In this document: piece after piece, positions 9,286 through 17,532 of the stretch
How positions within the stretch are numbered: position 1 is the stretch's first letter
Layout of the letters: each line of letters opens with the position of its first letter
Assembly: GCF_032911225.1 (NCBI RefSeq)
Contig: NZ_CP136600.1
Location: 310,001-374,000 of the forward strand
DNA from: Thalassotalea fonticola
GTDB taxonomy: Bacteria > Pseudomonadota > Gammaproteobacteria > Enterobacterales > Alteromonadaceae
Length of the DNA stretch: 64,000 nucleotides
Direction of reading: 5' to 3'
Position numbers and translations under genes: made by a program
Notes under the pieces: model-generated
Database searches by the model: none
Told to the model about the DNA's origin: nothing
The model's input: only the letters and a program-made list of their open reading frames with translations

Positions 9286-10629
9286 GTGTCGAGAAAATAC
9301 TTTGGAACAGATGGTGTACGTGGTTTAGTTGGCAAAGATCCAATTTCGCCTAAATTTGTAATGAAATTAGGCTGGGCTGCCGGTAAGGTATTAGCAACCC
9401 GTGGCACTAAAAAAGTATTAATAGGTAAAGATACCCGTATATCTGGCTATATGCTTGAATCAGCCTTAGAAGCCGGTTTTTCTGCGGCTGGAATAGATAT
9501 TGGCTTAATGGGCCCTATGCCAACACCTGCTGTAGCATATTTAACGAAAACGTTTCGCGCAGAAGCCGGTATTGTGATCAGTGCCTCACATAATCCATTT
9601 TACGATAATGGCATAAAATTCTTTTCAACGACCGGTGAAAAGCTTCCTGATGAAGTTGAGCACGCCATTGAAGCGATGATTGATGAAGAAATGGATTGTG
9701 TTCACTCTGCTAAATTAGGCAAAGCAGTTCGCATTGATGACGCCGCTGGACGTTACATTGAATTTTGTAAAAGTAACTTCCCGTCAGAGTACTCATTAAA
9801 TGGCATGAAAATTGTTGTCGATTGTGCCAATGGCGCAACTTATCATATTGCTCCAAGTGTGTTTCGCGAATTAGGTGCAGAAGTTATCGAATTTGCTTGT
9901 GAACCAAATGGTACAAACATCAATGATGATTGTGGTGCTACCTCAATGACCAATATTTCAAAGTTGGTACTTAAAGAACAAGCCGACCTGGGTATTGCAC
10001 TTGATGGTGATGGCGATCGCTTAATGATGGTTGACCAAAACGGTGATGTCATTGATGGTGATGAAATCATCTATATCATCGCTAAAAATGCCCAACAACA
10101 AGGCAAGCTTAAAGGTGGCGTTGTTGGTACTTTAATGAGCAATATGGGTTTAGAACTTGCGTTAAAGGACTTGGGTATCGATTTTAGCCGAGCCAAAGTT
10201 GGCGACCGCTATGTCATGGAACAATTAAAAGCTAAAGGCTGGCAATTAGGCGCAGAAAACTCTGGCCATATCATCAACCTTAATTGCACCTCAACCGGTG
10301 ACGGTATTATTGCCGCTTTAAATGTACTTGAAGCCCTCTGCCAATCGGGCAAAACGTTAACCCAGCTACGTACTGGTATGACTATGTTGCCGCAAATTCT
10401 TGTTAATGTTCGTTTTAGCGGTAAAACCGACCCGCTTAATGACGATGCGGTTAAGCAAAGTGTTATTGATGTTGAAAATGAGTTAGCAGGGACTGGTCGA
10501 GTGTTATTGCGCAAATCAGGCACGGAGCCTCTTATTCGGGTGATGGTTGAAGGTCCTGAGATGGATGAAGTGGCACGTTTAGCAAACATTATTGCCGATC
10601 AGGTTAAAGCTGTTGATGCACAACATTAA
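9286..10629 (+). CDS. glmM: Phosphoglucosamine mutase
   Basis: Interconverts glucosamine-6-phosphate and glucosamine-1-phosphate, supplying UDP-GlcNAc for peptidoglycan and LPS. The phosphoserine loop is [11 protein letters not shown] with the catalytic Ser at about residue 101. The metal-binding loop is DGDGDR, the sugar loop is ENSGHI, and the phosphate-binding loop [12 protein letters not shown] is near the C-terminus. Start is GTG at 9286 behind AGGGAG (9271-9276). Length is 447 residues (E. coli 445). Confidence 0.97.
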   Translation: MSRKYFGTDGVRGLVGKDPISPKFVMKLGWAAGKVLATRGTKKVLIGKDTRISGYMLESALEAGFSAAGIDIGLMGPMPTPAVAYLTKTFRAEAGIVISASHNPFYDNGIKFFSTTGEKLPDEVEHAIEAMIDEEMDCVHSAKLGKAVRIDDAAGRYIEFCKSNFPSEYSLNGMKIVVDCANGATYHIAPSVFRELGAEVIEFACEPNGTNINDDCGATSMTNISKLVLKEQADLGIALDGDGDRLMMVDQNGDVIDGDEIIYIIAKNAQQQGKLKGGVVGTLMSNMGLELALKDLGIDFSRAKVGDRYVMEQLKAKGWQLGAENSGHIINLNCTSTGDGIIAALNVLEALCQSGKTLTQLRTGMTMLPQILVNVRFSGKTDPLNDDAVKQSVIDVENELAGTGRVLLRKSGTEPLIRVMVEGPEMDEVARLANIIADQVKAVDAQH

Positions 10630-10692
10630 TCTAATATAGTTCGATTAGTTGCTGTAAAAATAAGCAAAAAAACGGCTTGCTAATTTAATCTC

Positions 10693-10721
10693 TTGTAACT
10701 TAGCTTTGAGTTCGATAATAT
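10693..10721 (+). promoter_or_regulatory. Candidate sigma-70 promoter for tpiA-secG
   Basis: TTGTAA (10693-10698) and TAATAT (10716-10721) are separated by 17 bases, 26 bases before the chosen tpiA start. Confidence 0.4.
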
Positions 10722-10747
10722 CTCGCCGTTTTATTAAGGGAAATACT

Positions 10748-11497
10748 ATGAGTAGACAAACAATAGTTGCCGCTAATTGGAAAATGAATGGTAATGCAGA
10801 GCTTGCAGCACAAATGTGTCGTGGCTTAAATGATGAAGAGTTTAATGCTAATCATCAAGTGGTTATTTGCCCTCCAGCTCCTTATTTAGCTTTAATAAGA
10901 GCAAATATTAGCAACAGCCAAATTGCTTGTGGCGCCCAAAATATTAATGAAAATGAAAAAGGTGCCTTTACCGGTGAGATTTCAGCTTTAATGCTGAATG
11001 ATTTACAGGTACAATACGTGATTGTTGGTCATTCTGAACGTCGCGCGATGTTTCAAGACAGTTCAGAGCTTGTTACTGAAAAAATTGCTTATGCTCTAGC
11101 GAGTGGTTTAACGCCAATTTTATGTATTGGTGAAACCCTTAAAGAACGTGAGAATGGTCAGACAGAAGCTAGACTTAGTTATCAACTTGCACCAGTCATT
11201 GCTAAAGTTGGCATTGAAAGTTTTAAAAATATAGTTGTTGCCTACGAGCCTGTTTGGGCTATCGGAACTGGTAAAACTGCATCTGCTGAGATTGCTCAGC
11301 AAACCCATGAGTTTATTCGTAACTACTTAGCTAGTTTTGATGCTGATGTAGCACAACAAGTACCGCTACTTTATGGTGGTAGTGTTAATGCGAAAAACTG
11401 TGAAGAATTATTTGCTCAAGCTGATATCGACGGTGGTCTGATAGGCGGTGCGAGTTTAAACGTTGAAGAATTTAAAAAAATCTGCCAAGCAGTATAG
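10748..11497 (+). CDS. tpiA: Triose-phosphate isomerase
   Basis: Interconverts dihydroxyacetone phosphate and glyceraldehyde-3-phosphate. Seen are the N-terminal substrate Lys in AANWKMNGN, the catalytic His in VIVGHSERR, the catalytic Glu in VAYEPVWAIGTGKTAS, and the phosphate loop LYGGSVNAKN. The frame is open upstream to 10706, but I start at 10748 because AAGGG (10736-10740) is 7 bases before this ATG and MSRQTIVAANWKMNG aligns with the family start. That gives 249 residues. secG follows 12 bp after the stop, likely in one transcript. Confidence 0.97.
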   Translation: MSRQTIVAANWKMNGNAELAAQMCRGLNDEEFNANHQVVICPPAPYLALIRANISNSQIACGAQNINENEKGAFTGEISALMLNDLQVQYVIVGHSERRAMFQDSSELVTEKIAYALASGLTPILCIGETLKERENGQTEARLSYQLAPVIAKVGIESFKNIVVAYEPVWAIGTGKTASAEIAQQTHEFIRNYLASFDADVAQQVPLLYGGSVNAKNCEELFAQADIDGGLIGGASLNVEEFKKICQAV

Positions 11498-11509
11498 GAT
11501 TTAGAAATA

Positions 11510-11860
11510 ATGTTGTATCAAATATTAATCGTTGCTTATTTAATTATCGCACTTATCTTAGTTGGGTTTATCTTAATCCAGCAAGGTAAAGGTGCAGACA
11601 TGGGCGCTTCATTTGGCGCGGGTTCATCAGCAACTATCTTTGGTTCAAGTGGTTCTGGTAACTTCATGACTAAAACTACTGGTATTCTTGCCACACTGTT
11701 TTTCGTATTAAGCTTATTTTTAGGTAACCTTACTGCACAGCGCACTAAAGCGACTGAAGAGTGGAGTAACTTAGGCGGCGCCGAGCAAACTGAAAGTGTT
11801 GCCCCTGCTACTGACGTACCAGTAAGCGAAGATCAAAAAGAAAGCGACGTACCAAACTAA
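11510..11860 (+). CDS. secG: Preprotein translocase subunit SecG
   Basis: Small integral-membrane subunit of the SecYEG translocon. The 116 residues contain two membrane helices (about 3-24 and 55-74) around the conserved cytoplasmic loop GFILIQQGKGADMGASFGAGSSATIFGSSG. The tail is acidic and hydrophilic. The order tpiA-secG-tRNA-Leu resembles the secG-leuU arrangement of E. coli. Confidence 0.96.
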   Translation: MLYQILIVAYLIIALILVGFILIQQGKGADMGASFGAGSSATIFGSSGSGNFMTKTTGILATLFFVLSLFLGNLTAQRTKATEEWSNLGGAEQTESVAPATDVPVSEDQKESDVPN

Positions 11861-11883
11861 ACCATCGCTCCTCTAAAAAATTA

Positions 11884-11968
11884 GCGTATGTGGTGGAATT
11901 GGTAGACACGCAGCCTTGAGGGGGCTGTGCTTCACGGCGTGAGAGTTCGAGTCTCTCCATACGCACCA
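11884..11968 (+). tRNA. leuU: tRNA-Leu (anticodon GAG), CCA encoded
   Basis: Cloverleaf read by hand. Acceptor GCGTATG pairs with CATACGC, then discriminator A and CCA (11966-11968). The anticodon stem CAGCC/GGCTG encloses loop TTGAGGG, giving GAG, which reads CUC/CUU leucine codons. A long variable arm (class II) and the TTCGAGT T-loop are present. Position just after secG is conserved with E. coli leuU. Confidence 0.95.
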
Positions 11969-11996
11969 AAACAAGGTTCTTTAAGAACCAATAAAG

Positions 11997-12036
11997 ACCA
12001 GAGTAACCTTTAGAAGTAAGGTGCTCTGGTTTTTTT
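11997..12036 (+). terminator. Terminator of tpiA-secG-leuU
   Basis: Outer stem accagag/ctctggt encloses an inner acctt/aaggt stem, followed by TTTTTT. A smaller hairpin (11975-11989, ggttct/agaacc) precedes it and may belong to the tRNA trailer. Confidence 0.85.
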
Positions 12037-12227
12037 ATGTCCCAAGCTATTTCATAAGATTTTTTTCAATCCACACTTTTTAGGAGTACCACTATCAAAT
12101 CGTAAATGCTGGTACTACTAAAGTAGTTAGAAGTGTTACTCCACACTCCACACTGAATGGATTCATTGAGATAATGTCAGTAAAGGCTAAACCAGCGTTT
12201 ATATCAAACGCTAGTTAATATGACTTG

Positions 12228-14528
12228 TTAGTAAACTAAGTTCAAATAAGTTGCTTTTAAAATATCTAACTCCGCTTGCGCATTTGAATCAAAAGAGTTA
12301 TTTAAAAGATTGATATCTGCCGAAATATCGAGAATTTGTGATAAACCGACAGGAGATGCACTTAACTGGTTACTGGATAGGTCAAGGTCTATCAACGCTC
12401 TGTTACTGCCCACATCTACACTGATTAATTGGTTATTCGATAGATCAAGATCAGTCAAAGCGGTATTAATGCTTACATCCATACTGATTAGCTGGTTATT
12501 GGATAGGTCAAGGTAAGTCAATGCGGTAGCATCGCTGACATCCACTTGGATTAGTTGGTTATACGATAAACCAAGCTCAGCCAAAGCGGTATTATTGTTC
12601 ACATCCACACTGGCTAGTTGGTTACCGGATAGATAAAGTTTGGTCAATGCGGTGTTACTAGTTACATCTACGTTGGCTAGTTGGTTTCTGGATAGATAAA
12701 GCTTGGTCAATGCGGTATTTCCGCCCACATCGACACTTATGAGTTGGTTATTCGCTAGATCAAGCTCAGTCAATGCAGTATTACTGCTCACATCGACACT
12801 GGTTAGTTGATTATTCGATAGGCCAAGCTCAGCCAATGCGATATTACTGCTCACATTTACATTGGTGAGCTGGTTATTCGATAGATCAAGCTCAGCCAAT
12901 GCGATATTACTGCTCACATTTACATTGGTGAGCTGGTTATTCGATAGATCAAGCTCAGTCAATGCAGTATTACTGCTCACATCGATACTGGTTAATTGAT
13001 TATTTGATAGATCAAGGCCAATCAATGCAGTATCACTGCTCACATCGACACTAGTGAGTTGGTTACTCGATAGATCAAGGTCAGTCAATGCGGTATTACT
13101 GCCTACATTCACACTGGTTAGTTGGTTATTCGATAGACCAAGGTCAGTCAATGCGGTATTACTGCTTACATTCACACTGGTTATTTGGTTATTCGATATA
13201 TCAAGCTCAGTCAATGCGGTGTTACTGCTCACATCGACACTAGTTAATTGGTTGTTCGATATATCAAGCTCAGTCAAAGCGGTATTACTGTTTACATCCA
13301 TACTTGTTAGTTGGTTACTGGATAGGTCAAGGTCCGTTAAAGCGCTAGCACCGCTCACATCCAAGTTGGCTATTTGGTTATTCGATAGATCAAGGTCAGT
13401 CAATGCGCTATTGCTGCTCACATCTATACTGATTAGTTGATTACCCGATAGGTCAAGTTCAATTAATGCAGCATTACTGCTCACATCCACGCTGGTTAGT
13501 TGGTTACTAGAAAGATCAAATTTAGTCAATGCGGTGTTGCTAGTCACATCTACGTTGGTTAGTTGGTTTTCCCAAAGATAAAGCTTGCTCAGTGCGGTAT
13601 TGCTGCTCACATCGACACTGGTTAGTTGGTTATGATAAAGCTTAAGTTCAGTCAATGCGGTATTACTGCTTACATCAACACTGGTTAGTAGGTTATTCGA
13701 TAGGTCAAGGTAAGTTAATGCGGCATTACTGCTTACATCGACACTGGTTAGTAGGTTATTCGATAGGTCAAGGTCAGTCAATGCGGTATTACTGCTCACA
13801 TCAACACCAGTTAATTGGTTACTGGATAAGTTAAGGTTAGACAATGCGGTATTGCTGCTTACATTCAAACTAGTTAATTGGTTACCGGATAAGTTAAGGT
13901 CAAACAATGCTGTATTGCTGCTCAAATCCACACTAGTTAGTTGGTTACTAGATAGCCAAAGTTGTTCCAAAGAAGTAAAGATTGCTATACCGTCAATACT
14001 GGTAATTGACTTTGAAATACAGCTAATACTTTTTACATGGTCAACGTAAGTTGCAGTTTGCTCAGCCAGGCAAGCTAAAAAATTAGCATCCGATATTTGA
14101 GATATTACATCACTAACAAGCAGCTTAGTCACCATAATATCTACTGTGGCAGTGGCTGTGGCTCCTTCATTATCGGTTACTGTTAACTCAAATGTTAAGG
14201 TTTCATTAGTGTCAACAGCGGGGACAATAAAAGTGATTGTTTCAACATTTGTATTAGTTAAAGTAGCTGGAGTGCCTACGGTTTGCTTCCATTGAAAACT
14301 GCTAATACTACCATCACTATCCGTAGCGCTACCAACTAAAGTGACCTCATTTAACTCCATAATCGTTTGAGTATCGCCAGCATAAACCGAAGGAGTCTTA
14401 TTTGTATTTGTCGCTGTGGGGGGTTCTGAATTTGCAGCTGGGGTGGATTCTGAATGTTTGTCTCCACTGCAAGCAACTAATTGAGCTGCAAATAAAATGA
14501 TTATTAATTGTATATTAAAACGACTCAT
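12228..14528 (-). CDS. Leucine-rich-repeat lipoprotein with PKD-like domain
   Basis: Surface or periplasmic lipoprotein of 766 residues. The signal peptide ends in lipobox LVAC (lipid-modified Cys20). A low-complexity Thr/Ser/Asn/Pro linker and one PKD/REJ-like Ig domain follow (about 45-135, with GSATDSDGSISSFQWKQ). A short cap region leads into about 25 leucine-rich repeats of exactly 21 residues, consensus TALTxLDLSNNQLTSVDVSSN. This 21-residue class is typical of bacterial internalin-like proteins, which bind other proteins or glycans; the ligand here is unknown. A good ribosome binding site (AGAAGGGA) precedes the ATG. It is a solitary gene, downstream and opposite to tRNA-Leu. The DNA repeats every 63 bp, so copy number is likely unstable. 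Confidence 0.9.
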   Translation of the reverse strand: MSRFNIQLIIILFAAQLVACSGDKHSESTPAANSEPPTATNTNKTPSVYAGDTQTIMELNEVTLVGSATDSDGSISSFQWKQTVGTPATLTNTNVETITFIVPAVDTNETLTFELTVTDNEGATATATVDIMVTKLLVSDVISQISDANFLACLAEQTATYVDHVKSISCISKSITSIDGIAIFTSLEQLWLSSNQLTSVDLSSNTALFDLNLSGNQLTSLNVSSNTALSNLNLSSNQLTGVDVSSNTALTDLDLSNNLLTSVDVSSNAALTYLDLSNNLLTSVDVSSNTALTELKLYHNQLTSVDVSSNTALSKLYLWENQLTNVDVTSNTALTKFDLSSNQLTSVDVSSNAALIELDLSGNQLISIDVSSNSALTDLDLSNNQIANLDVSGASALTDLDLSSNQLTSMDVNSNTALTELDISNNQLTSVDVSSNTALTELDISNNQITSVNVSSNTALTDLGLSNNQLTSVNVGSNTALTDLDLSSNQLTSVDVSSDTALIGLDLSNNQLTSIDVSSNTALTELDLSNNQLTNVNVSSNIALAELDLSNNQLTNVNVSSNIALAELGLSNNQLTSVDVSSNTALTELDLANNQLISVDVGGNTALTKLYLSRNQLANVDVTSNTALTKLYLSGNQLASVDVNNNTALAELGLSYNQLIQVDVSDATALTYLDLSNNQLISMDVSINTALTDLDLSNNQLISVDVGSNRALIDLDLSSNQLSASPVGLSQILDISADINLLNNSFDSNAQAELDILKATYLNLVY
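12352..13973. repeat. Tandem array of 63-bp units inside the LRR gene (about 25 copies)
   Basis: Each unit encodes one 21-residue LRR on the minus strand. The units starting near 12838 and 12901 are almost identical over 63 bp, a sign of recent duplication, while outer units are more diverged. The repeats also keep the opposite strand partly open, which creates false frames. Confidence 0.9.
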
Positions 14529-15021
14529 ACTAATTCCCTTCTGCTTTTAATTATTAATGTTAGGAATGAGTCATAAAACATTATTGCTATTTTTTGAACA
14601 TTTCCCTGTGTTTTTTAAGGTTAGTACACACAATAAATCTGGTCAATTATATAATCGTCAACGGCTGCTGTTTGTTATGAGAACAACCGATGGAAGGGGG
14701 ATATATCGCTTACTTCTATGCTCTAATAAAGGGACATTGATGTGATTATTCAAGTCGTTATCCGCAAGTAGTGATGCAGAGTGGGCATTTATTCATGGTA
14801 GCTAAAATAGAGAAAGGTATTTGACCTATTGACGATAAGTTTAATACTTCATAGCAATCAATAACAGTATCTTTCCTAAGTTAAACGCTTAAGAGACCAG
14901 GGATAGAAACGGATTTAAATAATATCAATATGGAGTCCATCGTGACGCTTAAGTTATATTTAAAATTAACTACGACTCTGCTTTTATGTCTGTAATACAA
15001 CACTAAAGAGTTATTGTTAAT
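14529..15021. other. 493-bp intergenic region, possible gene remnant
   Basis: There is no convincing gene. A 62-codon open frame (14557-14745, plus) lacks a ribosome binding site. At 14942-14995 (plus) a GTG behind GGAG (14932-14935) starts a 17-residue hydrophobic peptide (MTLKLYLKLTTTLLLCL) that then stops. It looks like the signal sequence of a lost secreted protein, or a very small membrane peptide. Confidence 0.4.
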
Positions 15022-15246
15022 TTAATTACCGAAATAATCCTGTAATTCATTTATTGTCGGTTGATGTCGAAATACGAGTTTTCCGTCAACGAAAATATTG
15101 GGTGAATGTTTAATGTTGTATTCATTGACTAGTTCGGGATGAGACTCAATATAATCAATATGATATTCGACTCCAACATTTTGCAGTTCGCACTCAAGGT
15201 TGGGAATGCAAAAATCGGTTTGGGTAACCAAAAGCTGAACGTCCAT
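15022..15246 (-). CDS. Small thioredoxin-fold (glutaredoxin-like) protein
   Basis: A 74-residue protein with the pattern of a minimal thioredoxin/glutaredoxin fold: strand VQLLVTQ, a Cys-bearing helix start (TDFCIPNLECEL), a second strand with YHIDYIE, the cis-Pro motif HSPNIFVDGKLVF, and a C-terminal helix. The usual CxxC site is absent; the cysteines form a C-x5-C pair (FCIPNLEC), so classical dithiol chemistry is unlikely. The role is unknown. The ATG has a moderate ribosome binding site (AAGGAA). It lies 143 bp downstream of the YbaK-type gene on the same strand. Confidence 0.7.
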   Translation of the reverse strand: MDVQLLVTQTDFCIPNLECELQNVGVEYHIDYIESHPELVNEYNIKHSPNIFVDGKLVFRHQPTINELQDYFGN

Positions 15247-15389
15247 GAAAATTCCTTATTAAAAACACGTTATACTTTTAAGTATAGTGCGGCATTTAAG
15301 TTATGGTCAAACTAACGACATTATACTGTAAAAATAATGCTCTCAAGAGCAGGAGCATTTAATATCAAAGTTTAGCTGTTTATAGCTAC

Positions 15390-15914
15390 TTAAGATAAAG
15401 ACCACTCACTACTTAGGTGTTCTGCCCATTTGGGAGTACCAATATTCGCTCCTGAAATATTGCCATGTGGCGTAGCCTCCATCAACTTAGTATATTGCTG
15501 ATGGTTTATTTTAACCAAGTTTTGATGATCGCCCGCTTCGATATAAACATGGTCGGCATTAAGCAAGACATCGTCAACCATCATATTCATTTTATAGGCT
15601 GAACCTATCGCTGGAATTGCCCCTTGCTCACAATCGGTAAATATATCGCCTAAATGCACCTCATTAAGCAAATGGTACTCTTTGCCGGTTAGTTTATTTA
15701 CTTGGCTGATTGATAGTCTATGACCGACGGATAAGGTAGCCATTAAGTAATCACCTTCATTACTTTGTAAGACGATCGCCTTGGCAACCTGTGCTGTTGG
15801 CAAATGGGCTGAGTTGGAAGAGTCTAGAGAGGAGTTGGTACGTCGATGTTTGACTAATTCATAATCTACTTTTTTCTTGGCTAGGTACTCATCAAAGGTA
15901 ATTGAAATGGCCAT
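15390..15914 (-). CDS. YbaK/ProX-type aminoacyl-tRNA deacylase
   Basis: A 174-residue YbaK-domain protein. This family hydrolyses mischarged aminoacyl-tRNAs in trans, for example Cys- or Ala-tRNA(Pro). Features include the N-terminal segment VDYELVKHRRT, the core VAKAIVLQSNEGDYLMATLSVGHRLS with a Lys typical of the active site, and the glycine loop QGAIPAIGSAY. The C-terminal extension is longer than in E. coli YbaK (159 residues), so it may be a distinct clade. Ribosome binding site GGAG precedes the ATG. Substrate cannot be read from sequence. Confidence 0.82.
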   Translation of the reverse strand: MAISITFDEYLAKKKVDYELVKHRRTNSSLDSSNSAHLPTAQVAKAIVLQSNEGDYLMATLSVGHRLSISQVNKLTGKEYHLLNEVHLGDIFTDCEQGAIPAIGSAYKMNMMVDDVLLNADHVYIEAGDHQNLVKINHQQYTKLMEATPHGNISGANIGTPKWAEHLSSEWSLS

Positions 15915-16126
15915 TTTGCTCTCCTATTTTATCAACTTCGCTATTTATAAGTATAGTCAATATTAGTTGATTACTGGTCTTGTTGTGGCAAAAATACTGC
16001 TTGTTGAGCTTCTTGCAAATTGAATTGTTTTAAAAACTTTGTTTATTTTTTATGTGTCGTGCTTTCATGACCATGTTTCGTGTTCAGCTATACTTTTACA
16101 AGTAATGTTAAAGAGGGTTTGATGGC

Positions 16127-16717
16127 ATGAAAAAGATTGACGCAAAACTTATACAGCGTGTTAACCAGGCGTTTGTTAAAGTGAAGCGCAGCCATTTTAT
16201 GCCTGAATCATTACGTCATATGGCTGATTCAGACAGGCCATTTTCAATTGGTTTTGGTCAAACTATCAGCCAGCCATATACCGTCAGAAATATGTTGTTA
16301 TGGTTAGCGCCACAAAAGGGCGATAAAGTATTAGATGTAGGTTCAGGCTCTGGCTGGAGTACGGCATTATTATCATGTTTGGTCGGTGCTTCTGGCCGAG
16401 TCTATGGCGTTGAAAGAATTTCTAAATTAAAACTTTGGGGTGAACATAACTGCCTTAGCTTTGGTTGTCGTAATGTTCAGTTTTTTGTTGCCGAGCAAAG
16501 CTTAGGCTTGTTAGATTATGCCCCTTATGATCGAATATTGGTCAGTGCTGCTGCAACTGAGCAAATACCTCACGAATTGCTCGCCCAGTTGGCCCCAGAA
16601 GGAAAAATGGTGATACCTGTCGAGCATATTATTTATGAGCTAAAAAAAAGTTTAACTGATAAAATAGATTATTGTCGAAAGCATGCTGGTTATGCTTTTG
16701 TTCCTTTGGTCATTTGA
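16127..16717 (+). CDS. Protein-L-isoaspartate O-methyltransferase family protein (Pcm-like)
   Basis: A SAM-dependent methyltransferase of the PCMT family. It has the PCMT hallmark near residue 40 (FSIGFGQTISQPYTV), SAM motif I KVLDVGSGSGWSTALL, then VYGVERISKL, the post-motif YDRILVSAAA, and LAPEGKMVIPV. At 196 residues it is a little shorter than canonical Pcm (208), with a diverged C-terminal third. Activity on isoaspartate is likely but not certain. AAGAGGG is 9 bases before the ATG. Divergent from the YbaK gene and followed by a terminator. Confidence 0.85.
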   Translation: MKKIDAKLIQRVNQAFVKVKRSHFMPESLRHMADSDRPFSIGFGQTISQPYTVRNMLLWLAPQKGDKVLDVGSGSGWSTALLSCLVGASGRVYGVERISKLKLWGEHNCLSFGCRNVQFFVAEQSLGLLDYAPYDRILVSAAATEQIPHELLAQLAPEGKMVIPVEHIIYELKKSLTDKIDYCRKHAGYAFVPLVI

Positions 16718-16781
16718 TAAATGCGTTTGATTTTCATGTGATTTTTTTTACAAAACTTTTAAAATATACTACAGTTAGCTG

Positions 16782-16808
16782 AACTGCTTGTTAATAAGCA
16801 GTTTTTAT
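16782..16808 (+). terminator. Terminator after the Pcm-like gene
   Basis: Perfect 8-bp stem aactgctt/aagcagtt, 6-base loop, then T residues. Confidence 0.7.
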
Positions 16809-16874
16809 GATGTAAATCATATGCTTGCAAAGCAAAAAATATACAATAAATCTAAATATAAACAGGGAAAAATT

Positions 16875-17366
16875 ATGAAAAAGATTTTAATTTCAGCAGT
16901 TCTTTTAACTGCTTCTTCATCTGCTTTAGCGGCAGCTCCTGGTGGACCTAATTGTGGTTGGGGGAATATGCTGTTTGAAGGACAATCTGGCACTCCTACA
17001 CATGTAATGGCATCGCTGACTAATGGCTCTACAGGCAATGCTACTTTTGGTATGACTTTTGGTACTAATGGTTGCTCTACATCTGGTGCTTTAACTTATG
17101 GTGGTAAAGAAATGATCGATGTAAGTTTGATCATGGATGAATTTAGTGAAGATGTTGCTCGTGGTGACGGTGAAGCTATCACTGCTGTTGCAGTATCTAT
17201 GGGGGTTGAAGAACAAGATCGTGCTAACTTCAAACGCACTTTACATACTAACTTCGATAAAATGTTCCCATCTGCAGATGTAACGACAGAACATGTTGTA
17301 GCAACTATGTTCACTGTTCTTGAAGAAGATGCGCAACTTGCAAAATATACTGTTGCAGATCAGTAA
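16875..17366 (+). CDS. DUF3015 family secreted protein
   Basis: A 163-residue exported protein with a standard signal peptide (MKKILISAVLLTASSSALA-A). The mature part begins PGGPNCGWGNMLFEGQSG, the characteristic DUF3015 start, with FGTNGCSTSG later and an acidic helical second half. I start at ATG 16875 because AGGGA is about 6 bases upstream and the signal peptide then begins correctly; the frame extends further upstream without reason. Function is unknown. It is followed, after a terminator, by the DUF4105 gene and a lipoprotein hydrolase, a grouping I have seen with this family. Confidence 0.88.
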   Translation: MKKILISAVLLTASSSALAAAPGGPNCGWGNMLFEGQSGTPTHVMASLTNGSTGNATFGMTFGTNGCSTSGALTYGGKEMIDVSLIMDEFSEDVARGDGEAITAVAVSMGVEEQDRANFKRTLHTNFDKMFPSADVTTEHVVATMFTVLEEDAQLAKYTVADQ

Positions 17367-17383
17367 TTTGTAACAATGTGAAT

Positions 17384-17407
17384 AAGGGGCTGCCAAGCCC
17401 CTTTTAT
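17384..17407 (+). terminator. Terminator of the DUF3015 gene
   Basis: Perfect 8-bp stem aaggggct/agcccctt with loop gcca, then TT-rich sequence. Confidence 0.85.
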
Positions 17408-17532
17408 TTGAAAAAAATTCTTTAAATTCCTTCACGAAACTGTATAACTAACATAAGCCTAGATGGCTTTGTTGGTTATTGTTTTAACCACAATTTCGAT
17501 TTAATTAATAATAAAACGGTAGTCATTGTTAT

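Noticed and set aside
13054..13440. Open frame of 128 codons on the plus strand (and similar at 12310-12516 and 13852-14049)
   Set aside because: These are antisense shadows of the 63-bp LRR repeat; they have no start signal or independent protein character.
12352..13973. CRISPR array suggested by regular repeats
   Set aside because: The 63-bp units are contiguous, diverged, in frame and coding; there are no unique spacers and no cas genes.
14557..14745. 62-codon plus-strand frame in the gap after the LRR gene
   Set aside because: No ribosome binding site and no recognisable pattern.
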